45,803 nt of DNA from Pirellulaceae bacterium (GTDB lineage Bacteria > Planctomycetota > Planctomycetia > Pirellulales > Pirellulaceae). Below, piece by piece: positions 16,987 through 25,864 of this stretch. The stretch is from contig JALOQX010000007.1 of assembly GCA_025459265.1 (NCBI GenBank), positions 1 through 45,803 of the forward strand, in the 5' to 3' direction. Under the pieces are notes generated by a model. It did not search any database. It saw only the letters and a list, made by a program, of their open reading frames with translations, and had not been told where the DNA came from. Position numbers and translations under genes: made by a program. Positions within the stretch are counted from its first letter, which is position 1. Each line of letters begins with the position of its first letter.

Positions 16987-17032
16987 CGCGCCGTGCGGCG
17001 GGGAGGCACTGGCGGGGACGGAAGGAAACGGT

Positions 17033-18544
17033 ATGGCCAAGAGCCAGCATGCGATCAGTCCGACGCGGGCGGAAGATTACCCGCAGTGGTTTCAGCAGGT
17101 CGTCAAGGCGGCCGACCTGGCCGAGGTCTCGCCCGTGCGCGGCTGCATGGTGATCAAGCCGTGGGGGTACGCCCTGTGGGAGAACATGCAGCGCGTGCTC
17201 GACGGGATGTTCAAGGAGACGGGCCATCAGAATGCCTACTTCCCGCTCTTCATCCCGATGAGCTTCCTGGAGAAGGAAGCGGCGCACGTGGAGGGGTTTG
17301 CCAAGGAGTGCGCCGTCGTCACGCATTACCGGTTGGAAATGGGACCGGATGGGCGCCTGGTGCCGGCCGGTCCGCTGGAGGAGCCGCTGATCGTGCGGCC
17401 CACGAGCGAGACGATTGTGGGCGCCATGTATGCCAAGTGGATCCAGTCCTATCGCGATCTGCCGATTCTGATCAACCAGTGGGCCAACGTCGTGCGGTGG
17501 GAGCTGCGGACGCGGATGTTCCTGCGGACAGCCGAATTTCTCTGGCAGGAAGGGCACACGGCGCATGCCACCGAGGCCGAGGCGTGGGACGAGACGCGCC
17601 GGATGCTCGGCGTGTATGCCCGCTTTGCCGAGCACTACATGGCGATGCCGGTGATTCAGGGTGAGAAGACGGCCGGGGAGCGGTTTCCGGGGGCGGTCAG
17701 CACGTTGAGCATTGAAGCGATGATGCAGGATCGCAAGGCACTGCAGGCCGGCACGTCGCATTTTCTCGGCCAGAATTTCGCCCGCGCACAGGAGATCAAA
17801 TTCCAGGACCAGCAGGGTCAGGAAGTCTACGCCTGGACGACCTCCTGGGGCGTCTCCACACGTCTGGTCGGCGCCCTGTTGATGACCCACAGCGACGACG
17901 ACGGTCTGGTGCTCCCGCCGCGACTGGCCCCGCAGCAGGCGGTGATCCTGCCGATCTATCGCGATGACGCGCAGCGCACCGCGGTGCTGGACTACTGTCG
18001 TGCGCTCCAGCAGCAGCTGCAGGGGGTCACGTACGACCAGAGCCCGCTGCGCGTGGCGCTGGATGATCGCGACATGCGGGGGGGCGAGAAGAACTGGTTT
18101 TACATCAAACGCGGCGTGCCGCTGCGTCTGGAAATCGGGCCCAAGGAGCTCGAGCGGCAGACGGTGTTCGTGGCGCGCCGCGACACGGGGGAGAAGGCGA
18201 GCGTGGCGCGGGCCGAGCTGGTGGCCACGGCCGCCCAGCGGCTGGACGAGATCCAACAGGCCCTGTTCCAGCGGGCGCTGGCCCTGCGGACCGCGCACAC
18301 GCGGGGGATCGACAGCCTGGACGAGTTCCGCGCGTTCTTCACGCCGCAGAACGCCGAGGAGCCCGAGATCCACGGCGGCTTCGCGCTGTGCCATTGGTGC
18401 GACGACCCGAGCGTCGCACCGGTGCTCGACGCATTGAAAGTCACGATTCGCTGTGTGCCGCTGGACGGGGACCACGAACCCGGCCGCTGCATCTTTACCG
18501 GTCGCCCGAGCCGCCAGCGGGTCGTGTTCGCCAAGGCGTACTAG
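17033..18544 (+). CDS. proS: Prolyl-tRNA synthetase, archaeal/eukaryotic-type
   Basis: Charges tRNA-Pro with proline. The 503-residue class II enzyme has no bacterial editing insertion and instead has the short ProS architecture: catalytic core with IKPWGYALWENMQRVLD, motif 2 RWELRTRMFLRTAEFLWQEG and RPTSETIVGAMYAKW, an anticodon-binding domain beginning near VILPIYRDD, and a C-terminal zinc-type domain containing CHWCDD and a later Cys (GRCIFTG). It ends in a terminal Tyr (FAKAY), a hallmark of this form, as in Thermus. The ATG at 17033 follows GGAAGG; the longer frame to 16940 runs through the promoter. It heads a plus-strand run. Confidence 0.96.
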   Translation: MAKSQHAISPTRAEDYPQWFQQVVKAADLAEVSPVRGCMVIKPWGYALWENMQRVLDGMFKETGHQNAYFPLFIPMSFLEKEAAHVEGFAKECAVVTHYRLEMGPDGRLVPAGPLEEPLIVRPTSETIVGAMYAKWIQSYRDLPILINQWANVVRWELRTRMFLRTAEFLWQEGHTAHATEAEAWDETRRMLGVYARFAEHYMAMPVIQGEKTAGERFPGAVSTLSIEAMMQDRKALQAGTSHFLGQNFARAQEIKFQDQQGQEVYAWTTSWGVSTRLVGALLMTHSDDDGLVLPPRLAPQQAVILPIYRDDAQRTAVLDYCRALQQQLQGVTYDQSPLRVALDDRDMRGGEKNWFYIKRGVPLRLEIGPKELERQTVFVARRDTGEKASVARAELVATAAQRLDEIQQALFQRALALRTAHTRGIDSLDEFRAFFTPQNAEEPEIHGGFALCHWCDDPSVAPVLDALKVTIRCVPLDGDHEPGRCIFTGRPSRQRVVFAKAY

Positions 18545-18554
18545 ACGGAGCACC

Positions 18555-19094
18555 ATGGGCGACATCCGCGAGCATCGCCGCGTGCTGTTACTGGTGGCCG
18601 CGTTCAGTGGCTCGCCGGATGCGCTGGCCTGGGCCCGCGCTCAGCTGGTCGCCGCCTGGGGGCCCATCGCCCTGGAGAGCGCTGCGTTCGAGTTTCGCGA
18701 GACGCACTACTACGCGTCGACAATGGGGGACGACCTGCACAAGCAGTTCTGGGCGTTTCGCGAGTTGATTGAGCCGGCGTCGTTGCCGCACCGCAAGCTG
18801 CAGACGAACCAGTGGGAAGGCGAATGTGCACAACACGTCCCCGCGACGGTCCCCCGCCCCCTGAATCTCGACCCCGGGTACCTGACCGAGGCCAAACTCG
18901 TCCTGGCCTCCACCAAGGACCGGGACCACCGGCTGTATCTGGATCACGGCATCTTCGCGGAGAACACGCTGTTTTTCCACGCCGGGCAGTGGTGCCGTCG
19001 TCCCTGGACCTATCCCGATTACCAGCGGGCGGATTATCATCAGTTTCTGGTGCGCTGCCGCGACTATTACCGGCAGCGGCTGCACGAGCGCTGA
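18555..19094 (+). CDS. DUF4416 family protein
   Basis: A 179-residue protein matching my recollection of the uncharacterised DUF4416 family: an opening LLLVAAFSGSPDALAWARAQL, then FEFRETHYYASTMGDDLHKQ with the characteristic YY-x-x-x-MG segment, NLDPGYLTEAKLVLASTKD and HRLYLDHGIFAENTLFF, ending DYYRQRLHE. Function is unknown. It begins 10 bases after proS and is followed after 25 bases by the WecA-type transferase, so it is probably cotranscribed with both. The ATG at 18555 fits the family N-terminus. No membrane segment or signal is seen. Confidence 0.85.
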   Translation: MGDIREHRRVLLLVAAFSGSPDALAWARAQLVAAWGPIALESAAFEFRETHYYASTMGDDLHKQFWAFRELIEPASLPHRKLQTNQWEGECAQHVPATVPRPLNLDPGYLTEAKLVLASTKDRDHRLYLDHGIFAENTLFFHAGQWCRRPWTYPDYQRADYHQFLVRCRDYYRQRLHER

Positions 19095-19119
19095 AGGGGT
19101 CATCGTCGGGCACACGGCT

Positions 19120-20265
19120 ATGCAGGGTTCGGACCTTCAATGGTTCCTGGGCGGCGCGGTGATCCCGAGTCTGGTCCTCAGCTGGCTGGCCGTGTGGTTC
19201 ATCCGACCTTGGGCCCACTCCTGGGGACTGCTCGACCGTCCGGGTGTCCGCAAGACGCATCGCGCGCCGACGCCGATGGGTGGCGGATTGGCCATCTGGC
19301 TGGGAGTGATCGTGCCGCTGGCCATGGGACAGGGGCTGGTCTGGCTGCTGGCGGCCGGTGGGCCGGCGGCGGATGCCCTGCGCGGACTGGTACCGGCCTT
19401 TGTACTGCCGCATGTGGACGGCTTGCTGCAGCAGGCGTCGGGCCTGTGGGTGCTCCTGGGGGGCGGGACCGTGCTGATGCTGGTCGGTTTGGCCGACGAC
19501 CGCTGGGGGCTGAGCTGGCAGCTGCGGCTGGGCATCCAGGGTGGCGTCGCGGCCGTCTGCGTGCTCTGGCAGGGTTGGCAGCTGACCGCGTTCATTGACC
19601 TGTCGTGGATCACCTGGCTGCTCTCGATCCTCTGGATCGTGGCGCTGATCAACGCGTTCAACATGCTGGACAACATGGACGGGCTCTCGGGCGGGGTAGC
19701 GGCCATCGCGGCGCTGGCGCTGGCGGCCGTCCTGCTCGTGCCGCCGGCGGGCGAGCCGCGGCAGCCTCAGCTGTTCGTCGCTGGCCTGCTGCTGGTCGTC
19801 GCCGGCGCGCTGCTCGGATTCCTCGGACACAACCGGCCGCCGGCACGGATCTTCATGGGTGATGCGGGGAGCTATTTTGTCGGATTCTGCATTGGCGTGA
19901 CCACGCTCCTGGCGACGTACACCGAGTATCAAGGGGCGCGGCCGCACGCCGTGCTGGCCCCGCTGTGCGTCATGGCCGTGCCGCTCTATGACATGATCAG
20001 CGTGATCTGGATTCGGCTGCGCCGGGGGCAGAGTCCGTTCCACGCGGACCAGAACCACTTTTCGCACCGGTTGGTCGAACTCGGGTTGAGTCGCGGACAG
20101 GCCGTCTTGACGATCTACCTCACCACGGCCACGTGCGCCCTGGGAGCCCTGCTGCTCAATCGCGTCGACCGTGTCGGCGCGGTGTTGATCGTGCTCATGA
20201 TTGTCTGCATCCTGGGGCTGATCGCCATCCTCGAGACGACGGCGCGGCGGAAACTGCATTCGTGA
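19120..20265 (+). CDS. WecA/MraY-type undecaprenyl-phosphate sugar-1-phosphate transferase
   Basis: An integral membrane enzyme that loads a sugar-1-phosphate onto undecaprenyl phosphate, the first step of surface glycan synthesis. The 381-residue protein is almost entirely hydrophobic helices (about ten to eleven), with family motifs PMGGG (52-56), GLADDR (123-128), NMLDNMDGLSGG (181-192; Asp184, Asp187), FMGDAGSYFVGF and the HFSHRLVELG cytoplasmic loop. These match WecA/TagO rather than strictly MraY, so the donor is more likely UDP-GlcNAc or a related sugar than UDP-MurNAc-pentapeptide. It overlaps the next gene by a GTGA junction, pointing to a shared role in polysaccharide assembly. Confidence 0.92.
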   Translation: MQGSDLQWFLGGAVIPSLVLSWLAVWFIRPWAHSWGLLDRPGVRKTHRAPTPMGGGLAIWLGVIVPLAMGQGLVWLLAAGGPAADALRGLVPAFVLPHVDGLLQQASGLWVLLGGGTVLMLVGLADDRWGLSWQLRLGIQGGVAAVCVLWQGWQLTAFIDLSWITWLLSILWIVALINAFNMLDNMDGLSGGVAAIAALALAAVLLVPPAGEPRQPQLFVAGLLLVVAGALLGFLGHNRPPARIFMGDAGSYFVGFCIGVTTLLATYTEYQGARPHAVLAPLCVMAVPLYDMISVIWIRLRRGQSPFHADQNHFSHRLVELGLSRGQAVLTIYLTTATCALGALLLNRVDRVGAVLIVLMIVCILGLIAILETTARRKLHS

Positions 20266-22571
20266 AGAAGACTGCGCGAAGAGACCGAGGCCGTGAGCGC
20301 CATGCCGCGTCGAGCCGTATCTGGCGGTCCGCCGCGCGGGTCGAGCCGTGGCTCTGTGGTGCGGTGGCGGCGCTGATCGTGGCGACGCCCCTGATTCCGA
20401 GCGAATCCGCAGCGCGCCTGGGGACCCACGCCGTGCTGGTGATGGCGTGGTTCGTCGTTGCTGCCATGTCGCTGGTTTGCGGCCGAAGGGCCGGGCGCGA
20501 CGCGGGCCGGTGGGAACCCCTGGATGGGGCCGTGGCCTTGTTCCTGGTCCTCGTGGCGGCCAGTGCCGCCGTGATGCTCGGCCAGGGTCACGCGCGGTGG
20601 ACGCTCAACGCCCTCTGGCTCTGGATGACCGCGGGCCTGCTCTATGCCTGTGTGCGGCGGTTGTTTGTCGGGCCTCAGGTGCTGCGCGCGCTGACCAGCG
20701 TCCTGCTGGCCCTGGCCGTGGGGTTGTCCGTGTTCGGGTTCTATCAGGTCGGCTACAGCAACCCCCGCGTGCGGGCTGCCTACGCGGCGAACCCCGAGCA
20801 GCTGCTGCGGAACGAAGGGATCGACCCGACGCCCGGGTCGCCCGAGCGGCAACAGTTCGAGAACCGGGTGGCGAGCGTGGAGCCGCTGGCGACGTTCGCG
20901 CTGACCAATTCCCTGGCCGGTTTACTGGTGCCGAGTCTGGTGCTGTGGCTGTTCGTCGTCGTGTCGATGCGCCCGCGCGAGCGGGCGGGACGATTGCAGC
21001 GGGTGGGTTGCTGGCTGTGCGCCGCCGCCGTGCTGACATGTCTGATCCTGACCAAGAGCCGCGCCGCCTTTGTGGCCGTGCCGGTTGGCGTGGTGCTGCT
21101 GGTCGCGCGCGGTCCGCTCGCGCGCGCCTGGTCCCGCGGGCGCACGTTGTGGGCCCTGCTCGTCGCGCTTGGCGTGCTCGTGGCCCTGGCCGTGCGTTTC
21201 GGCGGCGTGGATCGGCAGGTGATTACTGAGGCGCCCAAGTCGGTCCTGTACCGATGGCAGTACTGGCAAGCCACGGCCGCCCTGATCCGAGACCATCCCT
21301 GGTTCGGCTGCGGACCCGGGAACTTTCAGACGTGGTACACGCGGTACAAGGCGGCCGGTGCCAGCGAGACCGTGGCGGACCCGCACAATTTTCTGTTGGA
21401 AATTGCGGCGACCGCCGGACTCCCCGCCGCGATCTGTTTCGTGGCGGCCGCCGTGATCCTGGTTGCCGCCCGGCGACGCCGACCGCTCACTCCGCCACCG
21501 GCCGCTGCCACTGAGCGTGACGGCAGGGACAGTAGGATGGCGGTCCCGGGCGAGCATCCCACCGTGGTGGGCATTTACGCCGGATGCCTGGCGGGTTTTG
21601 GGCTGGCTTTCCCGGCCGCCTGGGCCGGCGGATTGGATGTCGATCCCGCCGTGCTGTTCTGGGCGTGTCCCGCGGCGATCGGTGCGCTATGGCTGAGCCA
21701 CGGCTGGGTGCGCGACGGGAATCTGCCGCCGCATGTCGTGCTGGCCGCCCTCGCGGCGCTGCTGGTCAATCTCCTGGCTGCCGGCGGCATCAGCTACCCT
21801 GGTGTCGGACAACAGGTGTGGTGGCTGGCCGCCCTGGCACTCAACGCACGGATGATCTGCGGCTCGGAAGCCATGCCACTGCTCGCTCCACGCCATCCCG
21901 TCGCCTTGGGGCGTGACGGTATCGCACTGGTCGCCGTGGTGCTCCTGGCGGGTGCCTGCTACGTGACGATGTACCGACCGGTTCTGCAAGCACGTCGCCT
22001 GCTGCTGGTGGCGCAGACGGCCGCGCGTGCGGACGAGGCAGAGAGACGCTGGATCGAAGCCTGCGATGCCGATCCGTGGTCGGGAGAGGCGTGGGAGTTG
22101 CGCGCGGAACTGGCGGCCCGCAGCTGGATGGCCCGACCAACTGACGACGGTGAAGCGAAGTTCTACGAGTGCCTCGACCAGTTGCGGCGTCGCGACCGGA
22201 ATTCCAGCCGCGTGTACCGGCTGTGCGGCGATTGGGCCTTCGAAATGTACGCGGCGGCGCCGCGTCCCCGGCTCGGCCAGGAGGCGATCGAGGCCTACGA
22301 ACAAGCGGTTGCTCTGTACCCTAATAGCGGGGTGCTGCACGCGCAGCTGGCGTGGGCCTGTCACGTCCTCGGTCGGACCGAACAGGCGTGGCACCACGCA
22401 CGAGAGGCACTTCGTCTCGATGCGCTGATGCCGCATACCGAACTGCGGCTGAACCGACAGCGCCTGATCGGCAGCCGGCTGGCCGCCGGTAGCACGCGGC
22501 CGGACGCTGGAACTGCCGAGTTAAATGCCGAACAGCTATTGAGCCAAATACGTAAAGTGATGGATCCCTGA
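20262..22571 (+). CDS. O-antigen ligase/polymerase-like membrane protein with TPR tail
   Basis: A 769-residue protein. The first ~560 residues carry many predicted membrane helices and the Wzy/WaaL-type signature region near the middle (WFGCGPGNFQTWY, then DPHNFLLEIAATAGLPAA), matching O-antigen ligase or polymerase families that join undecaprenyl-linked glycans. The C-terminal ~200 residues are soluble and TPR-like (EAIEAYEQAVALYPNSGVLH, then AQLAWACHVLGRTEQAWHHA). GTG at 20262 is chosen because it overlaps the WecA-like stop by four bases (GTGA); the in-frame ATG upstream would lie deep in that gene. The adjacent transferase supports a polysaccharide export or assembly role; the exact reaction is open. 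Confidence 0.85.
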   Translation: MKKTARRDRGRERHAASSRIWRSAARVEPWLCGAVAALIVATPLIPSESAARLGTHAVLVMAWFVVAAMSLVCGRRAGRDAGRWEPLDGAVALFLVLVAASAAVMLGQGHARWTLNALWLWMTAGLLYACVRRLFVGPQVLRALTSVLLALAVGLSVFGFYQVGYSNPRVRAAYAANPEQLLRNEGIDPTPGSPERQQFENRVASVEPLATFALTNSLAGLLVPSLVLWLFVVVSMRPRERAGRLQRVGCWLCAAAVLTCLILTKSRAAFVAVPVGVVLLVARGPLARAWSRGRTLWALLVALGVLVALAVRFGGVDRQVITEAPKSVLYRWQYWQATAALIRDHPWFGCGPGNFQTWYTRYKAAGASETVADPHNFLLEIAATAGLPAAICFVAAAVILVAARRRRPLTPPPAAATERDGRDSRMAVPGEHPTVVGIYAGCLAGFGLAFPAAWAGGLDVDPAVLFWACPAAIGALWLSHGWVRDGNLPPHVVLAALAALLVNLLAAGGISYPGVGQQVWWLAALALNARMICGSEAMPLLAPRHPVALGRDGIALVAVVLLAGACYVTMYRPVLQARRLLLVAQTAARADEAERRWIEACDADPWSGEAWELRAELAARSWMARPTDDGEAKFYECLDQLRRRDRNSSRVYRLCGDWAFEMYAAAPRPRLGQEAIEAYEQAVALYPNSGVLHAQLAWACHVLGRTEQAWHHAREALRLDALMPHTELRLNRQRLIGSRLAAGSTRPDAGTAELNAEQLLSQIRKVMDP

Positions 22572-22647
22572 CGGTTAGCTTGACTTATTGGCCAGCCGGT
22601 GGAGTGCGAGTGAGAGAGCGAAACGCGGTATACCGAGGTGGACTTCG

Positions 22648-23844
22648 ATGAGAACGTGGTTGATGCTGTTAGGTGCGGCCGTGGTGGGCCTCGCCATTGG
22701 AGGACTGCGGACGTACATCGAAATGCGGCAGGGTGCGGAGTTGTTTATGCCCGCAGAGTATGCCGTCCTGGCGTCGAAGCGGGCCGACGACGCGAGGCGG
22801 GTCGAGCCCGGCAAGCTGCCGAAGGCGGAGGTCGTGGGCTCGGCAGAATACAACTTTGGGAGCATGGACCGTGACGCGACACAACAGCACACGTTTCAGC
22901 TCAAAAACGTCGGCCAGGCGCCGCTGGTCGTGGAAAAAGGGCCCACCACGTGCAAATGCACCGTGGGCGCACTCCCCAAGGGTGTGCTGGAGCCAGGCGA
23001 GACGGTGGACATCTCCGTCGAGTGGACAGGCAAAACGACACTCGCGCAAGTGGACTTCGTACAGGCCGTGCAGATCAAGACCAACGACCCGGACCAGCCG
23101 TTTGTCGAGTTCATTATACGTGGGTACGTCACGGACAGTGTCCGCGTGCTACCGAGCGAGTTGGCGGTCGGGACCATCTCGGCCGACGATACGGTCCACA
23201 CGACGTTTCGCCTCTTCGCCTTCCGCAGCGAACATCTCGAAATTCTCGAGAGCAGTTGGGAGAACCAGGAGACGGCGGAGTGTTTTGAGTTGACTTGGGA
23301 GCCGATTCCTGAGGCGGAGGTAAAGGAGGAAAAAGGGGCAACGGTGGGATTGTTGGGCAAGGTGGCCATAAAACCTGGGTTGCCCCTGGGGCCGATTAAC
23401 CAGACAATCACACTGAAAGTCCGCGCTGACGAGGACAACGACGTGCGAATTCCGATTGGCGGGCGAAAGCTGTCGGATATTCGGCTTGCGTCGTCACCCC
23501 GGTTTGACGCCAACCGCAACGTGGTCTCCCTGGGGGTTGTGCCCCGGGACAAGACGGCCCGGGCGGTCCTGCAGATGTACGTGACGGGGCCGTATCGCCA
23601 CGAGACACACTTTTCCGTCGTGGAGGTCGATCCGGCGTCTCATCTGTCGGTGACGGTGAGTGAACCTAAGGAGCTGAATCAAGGCAAATCGCTGCAATAC
23701 ACAGTGACAATTGAGGCGGCGGGCAGCGCCGGACCGGTCAATCGACTCGGGTCGGAGAAGGCGCCGCGGGGACGCGTCGTCCTCGAGACGACGCACCCGC
23801 AGACCAAGCGAGTGCCGATCGACATCCGGTTTGCGGTGGAGTGA
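22648..23844 (+). CDS. DUF1573 domain protein, membrane-anchored
   Basis: A 398-residue protein with an N-terminal membrane anchor (WLMLLGAAVVGLAIGGL, about 5-21) and a DUF1573 domain at about 70-155: YNFGSMDRDATQQHTFQLKN, the characteristic TTCKCTVG cysteine pair and LEPGETVDISVEW. It is an Ig-like (ASH/MSP-related) beta fold. The C-terminal half looks like further beta-rich domains without recognised family motifs. Expected to lie outside the cytoplasmic membrane. The ATG at 22648 has GAGGTG upstream; an earlier in-frame start lacks a ribosome site. It lies 76 bases after the ligase gene and 88 before the tetraheme lipoprotein. Function unknown. Confidence 0.88.
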   Translation: MRTWLMLLGAAVVGLAIGGLRTYIEMRQGAELFMPAEYAVLASKRADDARRVEPGKLPKAEVVGSAEYNFGSMDRDATQQHTFQLKNVGQAPLVVEKGPTTCKCTVGALPKGVLEPGETVDISVEWTGKTTLAQVDFVQAVQIKTNDPDQPFVEFIIRGYVTDSVRVLPSELAVGTISADDTVHTTFRLFAFRSEHLEILESSWENQETAECFELTWEPIPEAEVKEEKGATVGLLGKVAIKPGLPLGPINQTITLKVRADEDNDVRIPIGGRKLSDIRLASSPRFDANRNVVSLGVVPRDKTARAVLQMYVTGPYRHETHFSVVEVDPASHLSVTVSEPKELNQGKSLQYTVTIEAAGSAGPVNRLGSEKAPRGRVVLETTHPQTKRVPIDIRFAVE

Positions 23845-23932
23845 CGAGCGCTGGGTGGCGTACGTTCGCCCCGGGGTAATTCGACCTGGCACTGGGCAAT
23901 ACTGAACCTGTAACAGAACGGAGTCGTTTTCG

Positions 23933-25864
23933 ATGCGACGGGCGGAGTTGAATCGTCAGATCGTCCGCACTGTGGCGGGCGTGACCCTGCTGGGTCTGCT
24001 ATGCGCGGGGGGATGCGGAACGCAGGCGACGTCTTCCACTGCGGCGCCGGCGTCGGGCGGGGCACGTGTCGGGCCGAGTGCCGGCAAGGACCGTGGCCAG
24101 CCGCTGGCTGAGCTGGTTGCTCCCGAGACTCAGCCCCCCGCCGCCCGCGGCGACGAGTCGGCGTCTGGAGTCGCTGGCGCGCGCGACTTTCCTCTTGCCG
24201 GGCCCGATGCGGCGGTAGCTCGCGCCGGATCGGACGATGGCGGCACCACCGGGGATATTGCGGCCGGGGGCGCCCTCCTGGGCCGTCCGGGAGACCTCGT
24301 GGACGGCGAGGATCGCGTCGCGCTGAAGGCGGATCCGCCCGGTCACGCCGCCACGCCTGACACGTCGCCTGTTTCCGACGCGCCGGCAGGCGCGGCTGCG
24401 ACCGCCGCGCACGACTCGCAAACCGATGATGCGTCGGCCTTGTCCGCCAAAGTGAAATCGCTCATGGACCAGGAGCCGCTGTTTGTCGGTTGGCCGCAGC
24501 CCCGCCTGGTGCTGGTCTTCACCGGCTCGCAGTACGGGTTTCTCGAACCGTGCGGCTGTTCGGGACTGGAGAACCAGAAGGGTGGTCTGATCCGGCGGTT
24601 CACCTTGCTCAAGGAGCTCGCTGGCCGCGGGTGGCCCGTGGTTCCGGTTGACACGGGTAACCAGGTGCGGCGGTTTGGTCGTCAGGCCGAGATCAAGTTC
24701 CAGTTGACGGTCGAAGCGTTGCGGAACATGCAGTACCGCGCAGTTGGTTTCGGGCCGGATGACCTGCGGCTGTCTGCGGGGGAGCTGGTGGCGGTGGTGG
24801 CCCCGACGGGGGACGAGCCGAGTCGTTTCGTGTGTGCCAATGTTTCCGTCCTCGACCCCGCGTTCACGTCGCGATATCTGATTCTCGAAGAGAACGGCAA
24901 ACGGATCGGGGTCACGATGGTTCTAGGTCAGCGGGAGCAGAACCAGGTGAACAACGCCGAGGTGATGAAGCGTGACGCGGCCGAAGCGCTGCGCGAGATC
25001 TGGCCCGCGCTCGAGCAGGCGGCTTGTGACCTGTACGTGCTCGTTGCCCACGCGTCGATCGACGAGTCGAGGCAGCTGGCACGGCAGTTTCCCCAGTTTC
25101 CGTTGCTGGTGACCACCGGGGGTGCGGGTGAACCGACGCGGGAGCCGGTGTTGATCGAAGGGACGTCGGTGCAGATGATCGAGGTCGGGACGAAGGGGAT
25201 GTATGCGTCGGTGGTGGGGCTTTTTGATGACCCGGCGCAGCCGCTGCGTTACCAGCGCGTCCCGCTTGACGCGCGCTTCGCCGACGCGCCGGAGGCGCTG
25301 CAGTTACTGGCGGCCTACCAGGATCAGATCCGCGAGGCGGGCTACGAGGGACTGGAGATCGCGGCGCAGCCGCATCCCAGCGGTCGGGAGTTCATCGGCT
25401 CGGCGGCGTGTGCCGACTGTCACGACAATGCCTGGCGCGTCTGGAAGGACGGCATCGACGGGCATCGGCCCAAGCATGCCCACGCGTACGCCACGCTGCA
25501 GAAACCCCCCAAACGCGCGAACATCGCGCGGAATTTCGACCCGGAATGCCTGAGCTGCCACGTCGTGGGCTGGAACCCGCAGAAGTACTTCCCGTACCGT
25601 TCAGGGTATGTCAGTGCCGAGAGCACGCCGGACTTGATCAACGTCGGGTGCGAGAACTGTCATGGTCCCGGGAAACAGCACACTGACGCCGAGAACGGAG
25701 ATGTGGAACTGTCGGACGAGGAGATTGAGGCGCTGCGCCAGGAGCTGGTGTTGAAGCTGGAGGACGCTGAGCAGAAGTGCCTCGAGTGTCATGACCTGGA
25801 CAACAGTCCCGACTTCCAGGAGGAAGGGGCCTTCGAGAAGTACTGGGCGAAGGTCAAGCACTGA
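23933..25864 (+). CDS. Lipoprotein with 5'-nucleotidase-like domain fused to tetraheme cytochrome c domain
   Basis: A 643-residue exported protein. Signal segment VAGVTLLGLLCAGGC suggests lipidation at Cys28, then a disordered Ala/Gly/Pro/Asp linker to about residue 165. Residues ~185-460 resemble metallophosphatase/5'-nucleotidase domains (LVFTGSQYGFLEPCGCSGLE; NMQYRAVGFGPDDLRL; LYVLVAHASIDESRQL; VTTGGAGEPT), but the usual metal-binding D-x-H, NHE and G-H-x-H residues are absent. The C-terminus has four CxxCH heme c sites at Cys493, Cys539, Cys573 and Cys616, with spaced His residues resembling cytochrome c554-type multiheme proteins. It is likely an envelope electron-transfer protein; the partner is unknown. 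No cytochrome maturation genes are nearby. Confidence 0.85.
   Translation: MRRAELNRQIVRTVAGVTLLGLLCAGGCGTQATSSTAAPASGGARVGPSAGKDRGQPLAELVAPETQPPAARGDESASGVAGARDFPLAGPDAAVARAGSDDGGTTGDIAAGGALLGRPGDLVDGEDRVALKADPPGHAATPDTSPVSDAPAGAAATAAHDSQTDDASALSAKVKSLMDQEPLFVGWPQPRLVLVFTGSQYGFLEPCGCSGLENQKGGLIRRFTLLKELAGRGWPVVPVDTGNQVRRFGRQAEIKFQLTVEALRNMQYRAVGFGPDDLRLSAGELVAVVAPTGDEPSRFVCANVSVLDPAFTSRYLILEENGKRIGVTMVLGQREQNQVNNAEVMKRDAAEALREIWPALEQAACDLYVLVAHASIDESRQLARQFPQFPLLVTTGGAGEPTREPVLIEGTSVQMIEVGTKGMYASVVGLFDDPAQPLRYQRVPLDARFADAPEALQLLAAYQDQIREAGYEGLEIAAQPHPSGREFIGSAACADCHDNAWRVWKDGIDGHRPKHAHAYATLQKPPKRANIARNFDPECLSCHVVGWNPQKYFPYRSGYVSAESTPDLINVGCENCHGPGKQHTDAENGDVELSDEEIEALRQELVLKLEDAEQKCLECHDLDNSPDFQEEGAFEKYWAKVKH

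Noticed and set aside
16817-18565. N-terminal extension of the YhaM-like protein to 912 residues
   Set aside because: The extension is antisense to proS, lacks any domain, and the family start is at 16816 with a normal OB-fold N-terminus.
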